Below are positions 27,876 through 35,499 of a stretch of 64,000 nt of DNA, one piece after another. The notes beneath the pieces were generated by a model. It was not told the origin of the DNA. It made no database searches and was given only the letters and a program-made list of their open reading frames with translations. A program made the translations under genes and the position numbers. This DNA comes from Chlorobium sp. (GTDB lineage Bacteria > Bacteroidota > Chlorobiia > Chlorobiales > Chlorobiaceae). Each line of letters opens with the position of its first letter. Positions within the stretch are counted from its first letter, which is position 1. The stretch is from positions 24,800 to 88,799 of the forward strand of contig NZ_JAIOZR010000001.1 of assembly GCF_021740465.1 (NCBI RefSeq), read 5' to 3'.

Positions 27876-27984
27876 CCGGGACACTCCTTATCCTTGACGG
27901 GTTGACTGATAGAGACTGACAGCCCTGCCGATTGCTAACAAAGGAAAACCCTCAGGATGTTCCCTCGGGCAACGAAAAAAAGAT

Positions 27985-29115
27985 TCAGGACTCTTTCCGG
28001 AGAAGCGCCAGGCGCCGGCAAGCCTCATCGAGAACAGCATCCTCCTTGGCGAAACAGAAACGCACGAGATCGGCACCCCGTTTCTCGCTGAAAAAAGCGT
28101 TGCCGGGTACGCTTGCAACCCCGGTTTTTTCAAGAATGTACATAGCTTTCCGCGTAGCGCTATGGCCAGGCAAATTACTGGTATCGGCAAGCACGTAATA
28201 AGCTCCATCCGGCACATGGGGAGCGAGTCCGACATGACGGAGGGCATCACAGAAACGATCCCGCTTCTTTTCGTATTCCGACGACAGCGCGAGGTAGTAG
28301 CTGTCATCGAGCAGACTCATGCCTTCTGCCACGGCGGCCTGCAGGGGCGAAGGGGCACATACATAGACCAGATCGTTGAAGTAGCCGATAGCAGCGGCCC
28401 AGCGGGCGTCACAGATCGCATAACCCAGACGCCAGCCGGTAATGCTGAAGGTTTTCGAGAAACCTGAAATCGTTATCGTTCGGGCTTTCATTCCCGGCAG
28501 GGTGGCGAACGAAGAGTGACGGCGCCCGTCGTAGAGGAAATGCTCGTAAATCTCGTCGGTAAAAACGAAAAGATCGTACCGCTCGGCAAAACCGGCGATC
28601 ACATCGAGCTCCTCGCGGCTGAAAACCTTGCCTGAGGGATTAGCCGGCGTGTTGACGATAATACCCCGTGTTCTGGAGGTAACGGCACGTTCGAGATCGT
28701 GCGAAGTGAAGCTCCATCCCGGCAAGCCAAGCGGCACGGATACCGGCACCGCCTCGGCGGCGACAAGCGTACTGACGTGATAGCCGTAGAACGGCTCGAA
28801 CACGATCACTTCGTCCCCGGGGCTGAGCAGCGCCTGAAATGCGCAGTACATGGCTCCGGTAGCCCCTGCGCTGACGATGACCTCGCTTTCGGGATCGACA
28901 TCCTGGCCGGAAAAACGCTTCTGCTTGAGGGCAATCGCCTCACGCAGGGCTTTCAGCCCGGCATAGTGCGTATAGGTGTTGAATCCATCGGCTACAGCCA
29001 TGGCCACACTGCCGGATACCTCGGGAGGAACCGGCGTATCGCAGACCCCCTGGGAAAGATTGATGCCTCCGGCTTTCGTGCAGGCTATCGACATGGTCCG
29101 GATTTCCGACTGCAT
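27985..29115 (-). CDS. Class I/II PLP aminotransferase
   Basis: Fold-type I aminotransferase, 376 residues from ATG 29115 (a GTG is one codon earlier). Motifs: INLSQGVCDTPVP near residue 20, NTPANPSGKVFS (Asn and Pro of the PLP pocket), VFTDEIYEHFLYDG (Asp-x-x-Tyr) and SGFSKTFSITGWRLGY with the Schiff-base Lys; the Arg for the substrate carboxylate is near the C-terminus (ADLVRFCFA). The group includes aspartate, methionine and kynurenine aminotransferases; the substrate cannot be assigned. The start is odd: no Shine-Dalgarno precedes it, and a 15-codon in-frame stretch before the GTG (ELAHISLTLGTRHGC) looks protein-like. Confidence 0.88.
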   Translation of the reverse strand: MQSEIRTMSIACTKAGGINLSQGVCDTPVPPEVSGSVAMAVADGFNTYTHYAGLKALREAIALKQKRFSGQDVDPESEVIVSAGATGAMYCAFQALLSPGDEVIVFEPFYGYHVSTLVAAEAVPVSVPLGLPGWSFTSHDLERAVTSRTRGIIVNTPANPSGKVFSREELDVIAGFAERYDLFVFTDEIYEHFLYDGRRHSSFATLPGMKARTITISGFSKTFSITGWRLGYAICDARWAAAIGYFNDLVYVCAPSPLQAAVAEGMSLLDDSYYLALSSEYEKKRDRFCDALRHVGLAPHVPDGAYYVLADTSNLPGHSATRKAMYILEKTGVASVPGNAFFSEKRGADLVRFCFAKEDAVLDEACRRLALLRKES

Positions 29116-29197
29116 CACGCAACCGTGTCGTGTGCCGAGCGTAAGGCTTATATGCGCAAGCTCCTCATTGATGGATTACTGTAATAAAAGGAGATGA

Positions 29198-29422
29198 TCA
29201 GAACGAGGGGCCGCCCTGTTCGAACATGCCGTGCATGTTCCACATCGACCCTGTCAGGGCTGCGGCGGCAAACATGAGAATGGTCATGATCACCGACAGG
29301 ACGATCATTGCCGGTATGCTCGCAAACACCCATTTTATCATGAACACGACCATCGACCAGAACGGCATACGGATATCGGTAACGATGACCCGCTGCGCTT
29401 CCTGACTGCTCTTCTCTTCCAT
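29198..29422 (-). CDS. Small membrane protein
   Basis: A 74-residue protein: an N-terminal polar arm (MEEKSSQEAQRVIVTDIRMP), one long or two adjoining hydrophobic segments at residues about 22-60 (WSMVVFMIKWVFASIPAM and IVLSVIMTILMFAAAALTG) and a short Met/Gly-rich tail (MHGMFEQGG). No family recognised with certainty; it resembles small DUF4342- or holin-like inner-membrane proteins only in general pattern. It lies between the DUF456 gene and the aminotransferase on the same strand (spacings about 75 and 82 bases). Confidence 0.68.
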   Translation of the reverse strand: MEEKSSQEAQRVIVTDIRMPFWSMVVFMIKWVFASIPAMIVLSVIMTILMFAAAALTGSMWNMHGMFEQGGPSF

Positions 29423-29497
29423 TTCGTTATCCCGTTTAGCTTTTAATAGTAAATAACAATCCCGATCCGTGCTGCCTCCGCCGCTTTACCCCGAAAC

Positions 29498-29983
29498 TTA
29501 CAAAAAACGCACAAAAACGAACACGCCGGCCATTGCAAAGGCAATGGCAATCTTCACGGCCGCTCCGGCGGCAAGACCGAGCCATGCGCCCAGTCCGGCC
29601 AGACCGGCCGAACGAAAGTCCTTGCGGGCAAGAAGCTCTCCGGCCACGGCTCCGAGAAACGGACCGGCAACAAGCCCCGGAATACCAAAAAACATACCGG
29701 CAAAGGTACCGGCAGCCGCCCCGACAAGTCCGGAACGCCCGGCACCGAAACGTTTTGCCCCAACAAGCCCGGCCACTGCGTCAAGCAGGTAGGCCAGCCC
29801 TGTGAGCAAGCCGAGAACGCTGAGGGTTCCCCATCCGACATACTCAAAGTTCTCGGCCCATGCCGCCACCGCAAATCCGGCAAAAATCAGCACGATGCCC
29901 GGCAGGGCGGGAATGATGAGTCCTGCATAACCTGTAACAAGCAGAACTGCAGCAATTATCCGGAGAAGCATCGAAATCTCCAT
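29498..29983 (-). CDS. DUF456 family membrane protein
   Basis: An integral membrane protein of 161 residues with four hydrophobic segments. The glycine-zipper repeats that mark DUF456 are present: GAAAGTFAGMFFGIPGLVAGP and LGAWLGLAAGAAVKIAIAFAM. The Leu-Pro-Gly stretch IPALPGIVLIFAGFAV near residue 22 is also typical. The family is widespread and lacks a known role. It heads the minus-strand group 29983-26817. The frame could begin at Met 5 (MLLRII) instead. Confidence 0.82.
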   Translation of the reverse strand: MEISMLLRIIAAVLLVTGYAGLIIPALPGIVLIFAGFAVAAWAENFEYVGWGTLSVLGLLTGLAYLLDAVAGLVGAKRFGAGRSGLVGAAAGTFAGMFFGIPGLVAGPFLGAVAGELLARKDFRSAGLAGLGAWLGLAAGAAVKIAIAFAMAGVFVFVRFL

Positions 29984-30163
29984 CGGTTATCCATTTTATA
30001 CCACTTTTGTGCCCCATGCCTGACGGCTCGCCGAAGAAAAGCCGTAATTCCCCACTCCGGCGGCAACCTGTGATGAAGCTGCCTTAAAATGACGATAAAT
30101 ACAAGACGGACTTGCACAAAAAACAAACAGTAAATTATTTTTATTTTGTCTATTTAATATTAG

Positions 30164-30181
30164 TTATAAATTGATATATAA
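30164..30181 (+). promoter_or_regulatory. AT-rich imperfect palindrome upstream of the DUF3793 gene
   Basis: TTATAaattgataTATAA, centred about 78 bases before the ATG at 30250, lies in a 60-base stretch of almost pure A/T (30125-30185). It contains a TATAAT-like element and could be a promoter with an operator. The symmetry recalls Fur/Fnr boxes but does not match either consensus fully. Confidence 0.35.
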
Positions 30182-30249
30182 TTCTTTCGGACAAATTAAC
30201 AGTCATTTCGTATGCTGCAACAAAGAAACAGATCGACAATCCGAAAACC

Positions 30250-30861
30250 ATGACGCACTGTTTTTCAAAAGCAGATCAGCTGAAGCTGGAACACTGGAAG
30301 CAGAAACTCTGCTATTACCTCGACACAAAGGCTTTGCTCGAAAAGTGGATATTCGTCCATGTTGCAGGAGTACTGTTCGCAAAAAAACCCGGCGAACTGA
30401 TCATCATGAAAAAAGACATGTTCGGTCTGAACGCTCCTGCATGCCAGGAGGTAACGGCGTCATTCTGCCGTTCCTGGGATCTTGAACACCTGCTGCTTTC
30501 CGATAACGGTCACTCTCTGAAAATCATCCTTTTCCGCGCAGCTGCCGTTGACCGGCAAATTGCCGCTGCATCGAAAAATATCCTGCATTGCGTCCTGAAG
30601 TATCCGTTTGGCCTCGACAGCACTGCATTTCTTGCAGAAGTGGCAAGCCGCTGGCATGCATCGGGTTCAATACCCCACGAAATCGGCATCGCTCTCGGCT
30701 ATCCGCTCAAGGATGTGTGGGGGTTCATGGGCATCAGCACTGATTCATGCAGCGGAAGCTGCGGCTGGAAAATATTCGGTGATCCCGAACCCTCCATGAG
30801 AAAAAAACGGCGGTACGAAAAAGCCCGAGTGCTGGCTTCGGAATACATCCAGGCCGCGTAA
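30250..30861 (+). CDS. DUF3793 family protein
   Basis: A 203-residue cytosolic protein. The second half holds the DUF3793 signature: PHEIGIALGYPLKDVWGFMG near residue 140, followed by CSGSCGWKIFGDPEPSMRK with two Cys; residues around 20-60 (YLDTKALLEKWIFVHVAGVLFAKKPGELI) are the usual start. The family occurs mostly in anaerobes, often near iron-transport or flavodoxin genes, and its function is unknown. Here it stands alone, preceded by an AT-rich palindromic region and convergent to the chlorosome ferredoxin gene. Confidence 0.88.
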   Translation: MTHCFSKADQLKLEHWKQKLCYYLDTKALLEKWIFVHVAGVLFAKKPGELIIMKKDMFGLNAPACQEVTASFCRSWDLEHLLLSDNGHSLKIILFRAAAVDRQIAAASKNILHCVLKYPFGLDSTAFLAEVASRWHASGSIPHEIGIALGYPLKDVWGFMGISTDSCSGSCGWKIFGDPEPSMRKKRRYEKARVLASEYIQAA

Positions 30862-30943
30862 ACATATAACACAAGAAGGCCCCCGCCTGCACGGAAGCCT
30901 CCTGAAAAAACTGCTGATAAGCGGCTTCTGAACGTAACGCCCT

Positions 30944-32005
30944 TCAGTAGGTCACGACACGGGCGAGCGATTTGGCCTGATCGACCCACTCCCTGACCTG
31001 CAAGGACGACGGGAGCTGTTGTACCAGCTTCTTTTTCGTGTTTACCTCCTGAATTTTCGCGTGCAGGATTGCCGGGTTGCGCTGGGCAAGCTCGGGAACG
31101 GTATCAACGCCTGCAGCCTCGAGCAGTTCGGAATAGGATGCGCCGACCCCCCTGATCCTTGCCAGGTCTGCACGGTTCACAAGAGTCAGGACAACCTCTT
31201 CGTCCAGGCCGGTCGAGGATGAAAGCGATCTGCGCCCGGCTCTGTCGCTGCCTTGCTGGAGCAGGTCGTCGAAACTTCTGACGCCTGCACTGATGAGCTT
31301 CAGTGCCTGGGCCTCAGGAACACCTTCGAATGAAGCCACTTCCTGCTCCGCTTTGCCTGCAGGAGCTGCAGATGCCCGGGAAGCTTTTGCGCTGACCGTA
31401 AGCGAGATCAGTTCAGGTTTTGCCGCCGGCTGCTGCAGGGCGAGGAACGGCACTGTTACAGGAAGCGCTCCGAGCAGCGCCATGATCTGCTCCCTGAACG
31501 GCATCATTTTCGGGCCATCGCTGAGAACGAGCTGAACCGCAGCCCCTGCGGACTCGAACAGATCACCGAGGGCTCCGGGCCCTCCGAGTTCGCCTCTCTG
31601 AAGCCTTCCGGCAAGATTGGCTACTCCTGGCACGATACGCGAGGCGACATCCCTGCCCATTTCAGCCCCGTAGGCGAACAATCCCGGCGGGTTAGACATA
31701 AGAAGACGCTTGGCCTCTTCGGGACGCGATAACACCCTGATGGTACCCTCTCCGATGATGGTTGCCTGGCAGGCCAGCCGTCCCCCTGCCTCTATCTGAC
31801 GGTCTGAAAGAAACGCCTTTTCGACGTCGGAGAGCGTTGAGAGCTGGTCACCGCCCTCCTGCACCGTCACGAAACAGGCCTGGCAGATGCCGTGCCCTCC
31901 GCACACATAACCCACATGACTGTGGTTGAGGCGAGCCGCTTTACCGAGAGTCTGCCCTGTTGCGGCTTCGCAAGGCTGGTCGTTGATATACAGGTTCATG
32001 ATCAC
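30944..32005 (-). CDS. Chlorosome-envelope type [2Fe-2S] protein with C-terminal DUF4332-like domain
   Basis: A 353-residue protein in two parts. Residues 1-100 are an adrenodoxin-like ferredoxin with cluster ligands C35, C41, C44 and C79. NHSHVGYVCGGHGICQACF and IRVLSRPEEAKRLL match the CsmI/CsmJ/CsmX proteins that sit in the chlorosome envelope. Residues 110-170 (YGAEMGRDVASRIVPGVANL) continue that likeness. From about 225 to the end the sequence is helix-hairpin-helix-like (RIRGVGASYSELLEAAGV), as in DUF4332. Known CsmI/J/X proteins are about 220-245 residues, so this is a longer fusion. It is the last gene of the hflX run (59-base gap). Expected role is electron transfer or redox sensing at the chlorosome surface. 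Confidence 0.85.
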   Translation of the reverse strand: MIMNLYINDQPCEAATGQTLGKAARLNHSHVGYVCGGHGICQACFVTVQEGGDQLSTLSDVEKAFLSDRQIEAGGRLACQATIIGEGTIRVLSRPEEAKRLLMSNPPGLFAYGAEMGRDVASRIVPGVANLAGRLQRGELGGPGALGDLFESAGAAVQLVLSDGPKMMPFREQIMALLGALPVTVPFLALQQPAAKPELISLTVSAKASRASAAPAGKAEQEVASFEGVPEAQALKLISAGVRSFDDLLQQGSDRAGRRSLSSSTGLDEEVVLTLVNRADLARIRGVGASYSELLEAAGVDTVPELAQRNPAILHAKIQEVNTKKKLVQQLPSSLQVREWVDQAKSLARVVTY

Positions 32006-32064
32006 TTAATTGATGGTTTTTTTGAGAGCAATCGAGCCTCACGACAAAGGAACGACGTTACCTC

Positions 32065-32898
32065 CTACTGACCCTGCTGGGCCTTCATTTTCTCACGCAT
32101 CTGTTTCATCATCGCCTCCACCTCTTCGCGCTGCCTTGGGGATGATTCGTAATTCATGGCTGGCAACTCGGTTTTCGTGTAGCCGGGAGGCACAGCAAAA
32201 AGCGATGCATCGAGGCTCTGCCTGTCGACCTTGACCAGCTCCGTGGTGACGTTGGAAGGTGACTGCACCATTTTCACCGGAAAACCGTCATAACCGGCGG
32301 CTTTCATGCGTTTGGCAAATTCCGGCATATCCTTGTCTCGGGTGCTCTGCATCCGTGCATAGGTGGCGTAATCGAGCACATCCTTCGAAACCCACATATC
32401 CGAAACATTTTCACCGTTGGTCACCCTGACGTGCGTGCAGGAGTAGCCGTTGACGCTCTCCTTGCCGAGATTCTCGATTTTCGCATCCTTGTAAAAATCG
32501 GAGTATCCCTCTCCGGCGGCCTCTTTTTTCATCTCGTCGGTATCGATAAGCGTATAGGTTTTGCTGCTCTCGTTGATGAGATAGACCAGATTGGGAGTTT
32601 CAGAGGGAGAAACGATCACCATCTGCAGGCCCGCGGGCATGTTTTTTATGTTCGATTTCGTCTCCATGCGCACCCCCTCCTTGGCGATGAACATTTTCGT
32701 TTCGGTGGTTCCCGCCTCGGGAATAGTGGTTTTCATCGTAAGCACGCCCTCGAATTCACGTGAAAAAGGAAGAAGGGAACCGCCCGGTTTGCCGCTTTCG
32801 GCAGCAGGCTTTTCACCGTCTTTTGAGCTGTTGCCGCACGCTCCCATCGAGAGAACGGCAAAAAGGGCCAGAATAACGACAGGAAACAGTTTACGCAT
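32065..32898 (-). CDS. DUF4412-type lipoprotein
   Basis: A 277-residue exported lipoprotein. I start at ATG 32898 (MRKLFPVVILALFAVL) because the signal peptide begins there; the open frame 29 residues further upstream is unlikely to be used. The lipobox is SMGAC (Cys near residue 20), followed by a Gly/Ser/Lys linker. The body matches DUF4412: YLINESSKTYTLIDTDEM, NGYSCTHVRVTNGENVSDMWV and a C-terminal Gln/Met-rich coiled tail (REEVEAMMKQMREKMKAQQ). The family resembles outer-membrane lipoprotein carriers in fold; the role is unknown. It sits between the sensor-like gene and the chlorosome ferredoxin. Confidence 0.8.
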   Translation of the reverse strand: MRKLFPVVILALFAVLSMGACGNSSKDGEKPAAESGKPGGSLLPFSREFEGVLTMKTTIPEAGTTETKMFIAKEGVRMETKSNIKNMPAGLQMVIVSPSETPNLVYLINESSKTYTLIDTDEMKKEAAGEGYSDFYKDAKIENLGKESVNGYSCTHVRVTNGENVSDMWVSKDVLDYATYARMQSTRDKDMPEFAKRMKAAGYDGFPVKMVQSPSNVTTELVKVDRQSLDASLFAVPPGYTKTELPAMNYESSPRQREEVEAMMKQMREKMKAQQGQ

Positions 32899-32944
32899 GT
32901 CCGTAAAATGGTTATGGTTGAAAAAAGTGACGAAAAAAAATTCC

Positions 32945-33517
32945 TCAGGGACGGGAAAGCTGCTCGAACGAGTATACAAACGCAATGGTGCCGATTCTTG
33001 TGTTCAACCCCATAACAGGCACCAGAAACAGGCTGCTTCCCTCGGAAAGGGAGTAGGAAACGATCTCCTCCGAAGCGGCATTCATGCCGGGATAGAGCCC
33101 TGAAAATGCACGCCCCAGGAACTTCCTGTCGGTAGAGACCCTGACAGTTCCATCCGGATCGAGCAACATGAGCACACCGAACTGCTTTCTTGCGATCAGT
33201 TCGTTGAAATACTCGTCGATCTGCCCGTAATTCTGCTGCATCAGCTCCCGGCGAACCGCCCAGGCGAGCGGAACGGCGAAAAGCCTGACGTCGGAGCGCT
33301 GCAGGGCGAGCGCGCGCTCGTCGAGGGCATCTTCATATCGAAGCTTTTCGATCGATGCCTTTTCGGCGGCATCCCGGAGCCGGAGCTCTCCGAGGTAGTA
33401 AACGAGAGCGATGCCGCCGCCAAGCAGAAGCATGACAACCGGCAGGGCAACCAAAAAAAAACGTTTCAGGGGCGAGCGCTTTTCGAGCGGCGATTCGGAA
33501 AAATCCTGATTATCCAT
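32945..33517 (-). CDS. Single-pass membrane protein with sensor-like periplasmic domain
   Basis: A 190-residue protein with an N-terminal cytoplasmic tail, one membrane helix (residues 21-42, LVALPVVMLLLGGGIALVYY) and a periplasmic part. A helix (about 60-110) is followed by FGVLMLLDPDGTVRVSTDRKFLGRAFSGLYPG and a final strand pair (LFLVPVMGLNTRIGTIAFVY), the pattern of a Cache/PAS-like extracellular sensor domain. There is no HAMP, kinase or cyclase output domain, so it would have to signal through a partner or act as a structural piece. It lies 19 bases after ybeY. Confidence in the gene is good; the Cache comparison is my inference. Confidence 0.75.
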   Translation of the reverse strand: MDNQDFSESPLEKRSPLKRFFLVALPVVMLLLGGGIALVYYLGELRLRDAAEKASIEKLRYEDALDERALALQRSDVRLFAVPLAWAVRRELMQQNYGQIDEYFNELIARKQFGVLMLLDPDGTVRVSTDRKFLGRAFSGLYPGMNAASEEIVSYSLSEGSSLFLVPVMGLNTRIGTIAFVYSFEQLSRP

Positions 33518-33536
33518 TGATTACCGGATTTCTGGT

Positions 33537-33962
33537 TTACGGATTTACGGCATCACGACATCGATCGAGATAGAATTCCTCCTTCTCCTGCATATGGAGG
33601 CGATCTTCGGGCGTTCCATCCTCGTAACCGATCAGGTGAAGGGCCGAATGGATGGTCACGCGCAGCAGCTCCCGAAGAAAATCCGAGCCGAAACGGCGGG
33701 CGTTCTCCTCGATCACGTCGAGCGAAATGTAGAACTCCCCCTCCACCTCACGTCCCTTGTTGTAGCGGAAGGTGATGGTATCGGTAGCGTAGTCGTGCTG
33801 CAGAAACTCCCGGTTGATGCTCCGGATCATCCTGCGTCCGCAATAGACCGCCACAATATCCTCCGCGCTGAACCCCTCGGCAGCGAAAACATCGCCGATT
33901 GCGCGCTCAAGCAGCTCTTCCGGAAGAGGCTTCCTTGTGGTGTTAAAGATCTGCAGCGGCAT
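33537..33962 (-). CDS. ybeY: Endoribonuclease YbeY (rRNA maturation factor)
   Basis: Metal-dependent single-strand RNase involved in 16S rRNA 3' end maturation and ribosome quality control. The 141-residue protein has RSINREFLQHDYATDTITF and FYISLDVIEENARRFG, then the metal site HSALHLIGYED: H105 and H109 are present, but the third ligand position is D115 instead of the usual His. Bacteroidetes YbeY proteins commonly have Asp here, so it is probably a lineage variant and not a loss. The ATG lies 20 bases inside the 3' end of hflX, and the next gene follows after 19 bases. Confidence 0.93.
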   Translation of the reverse strand: MPLQIFNTTRKPLPEELLERAIGDVFAAEGFSAEDIVAVYCGRRMIRSINREFLQHDYATDTITFRYNKGREVEGEFYISLDVIEENARRFGSDFLRELLRVTIHSALHLIGYEDGTPEDRLHMQEKEEFYLDRCRDAVNP

Positions 33963-35247
33963 GCTCCATCTCCCGGAAAGCGTTGATGTGCGCGTCGATA
34001 TGCTTGATACTGTTTTTGTGCACTCTGTAGGTCAGTTCGATCTCTTCATCAAGATAATGCTTTTCAATCACTTCCGCATGTTCGTAAAGATATCCTATCA
34101 GCTTGTAGTTCGACACGTGGGTGCGGATTTTCCGCTCCCTGAAATCCTTTGCCAGGTGGTCGCTGATTTTTTCCTTCAGGGCGAAAAGATTGATTCCCCG
34201 AGCCGCCGATATGAATACCGCGTCGGGGTAGTGCGTACGCAGCTCCCTAAGCACGGCCGAATCCTCGAGCGCGTCGATCTTGTTGAAAACCTCGATAATG
34301 TTGTCGTGCTGCACCCCTATCTCCTTCAGTGTCTCGCCGACCACCTGCATCTGCTCCTCGAAACCCGGATGGCTCACGTCAATCACGTGCAGAAGAAAAT
34401 CGGCCTGCAGCACCTCGTCGAGCGTCGATTTGAAACTCTCCACAAGGTTGTGCGGCAGCTTTCTGATGAATCCAACCGTATCGGAAAGCAGCACAAGCTT
34501 GTTGATTTTCAGTTCCAGACGCCTTGTTTTGGTGTCGAGCGTGGCGAACAGGCGGTTTTCGGCAAAAGCCCCGGCTTCGGGACAAAGCGCGTTCATCAGC
34601 GTGGACTTGCCGGCGTTTGTGTAGCCCACAAGGGCAACTCCGGGAATCAGGCGGCGACCCTGCGTCTGGGTACTGTGCTGCAGCGAAACCTCCCGCAGTT
34701 TTTTCTTCAGCCACGAAATCCGGTTGCGCACCAGCCTGCGGTCGGTTTCGATCTGCGTTTCTCCGGGACCTTTGGTTCCGATACCTCCCTTCTGTTTCGA
34801 CAGATGAGTCCACTGGCCGGAAAGCCGGGGAAGCATGTACTCGAGCTGGGCAAGCTCAACCTGCATTTTAGCACGAGCGGATTTAGCCCTTATCGCAAAA
34901 ATCTGCAGGATCAGTCCGGTACGGTCGATCACCTTGCACTCGAATGCCCGTTCGAGATTTCTTGCCTGGCCTGGGGAGAGGTCATCATCGACAATAACGA
35001 TATCTATCGCATTCTCCTTGATGTACCCGGCGAGTTCTTCGACCTTGCCTTTGCCGATAAAATAGGCCGGATCGCGCAGCTTGCGCTCCTGGATAATCGT
35101 ATCGAGCACATCCGCTCCCGCCGTATCGGCAAGAAAAGCAAGTTCTGAAAGATACTCCTCCACCTGCTGCCGCGGTATCTCGGGAGGGGTACACAACCCA
35201 ATAAGCACCGCCCGTTCGCGTGGGCGATCAAGTACAAATGTATTCAA
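33943..35247 (-). CDS. hflX: GTPase HflX
   Basis: Ribosome-associated GTPase that splits stalled 70S ribosomes under stress. The 434-residue protein shows the N-terminal HflX domain (TAGADVLDTIIQERK, IDIVIVDDDLSPGQARNLE), the glycine-rich helical linker (KQKGGIGTKGPGETQIETD) and the G domain: VGYTNAGKST, LSDTVGFIRKLP, NKID. The last codons overlap ybeY by 20 bases. This pairing joins two ribosome-maintenance functions; the rest of the run is lipoprotein and chlorosome genes. An open frame on the opposite strand (33937-35148) is its shadow. Confidence 0.95.
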   Translation of the reverse strand: MNTFVLDRPRERAVLIGLCTPPEIPRQQVEEYLSELAFLADTAGADVLDTIIQERKLRDPAYFIGKGKVEELAGYIKENAIDIVIVDDDLSPGQARNLERAFECKVIDRTGLILQIFAIRAKSARAKMQVELAQLEYMLPRLSGQWTHLSKQKGGIGTKGPGETQIETDRRLVRNRISWLKKKLREVSLQHSTQTQGRRLIPGVALVGYTNAGKSTLMNALCPEAGAFAENRLFATLDTKTRRLELKINKLVLLSDTVGFIRKLPHNLVESFKSTLDEVLQADFLLHVIDVSHPGFEEQMQVVGETLKEIGVQHDNIIEVFNKIDALEDSAVLRELRTHYPDAVFISAARGINLFALKEKISDHLAKDFRERKIRTHVSNYKLIGYLYEHAEVIEKHYLDEEIELTYRVHKNSIKHIDAHINAFREMEHAAADL

Positions 35248-35499
35248 TATGAAAGGGTAACGATTACGTAAGTAAAGGAATTACAACAAGGTGCCATGCG
35301 GCTTTTTGTGATATTTGACGCATTGTTATATCTTGATGCAACACAGAGAAAAACGTTTCTCTATCTTTAAAAGTTACACATTTTTGCGCTCATAAGCATC
35401 CAGGGAAACAAGCCTTGAGGTCGTTTGCCGAAAGGGGTTTTTCGCCGCACGCCTACGGTACCGGGAAATGGAGTCTGAATAGTAAAGCACTCATGTTAC

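Noticed and set aside
33937..35148. Plus-strand open frame of 403 codons opposite hflX
   Set aside because: No recognisable domain; the minus strand encodes complete HflX with G1-G4 motifs. It is a shadow frame.
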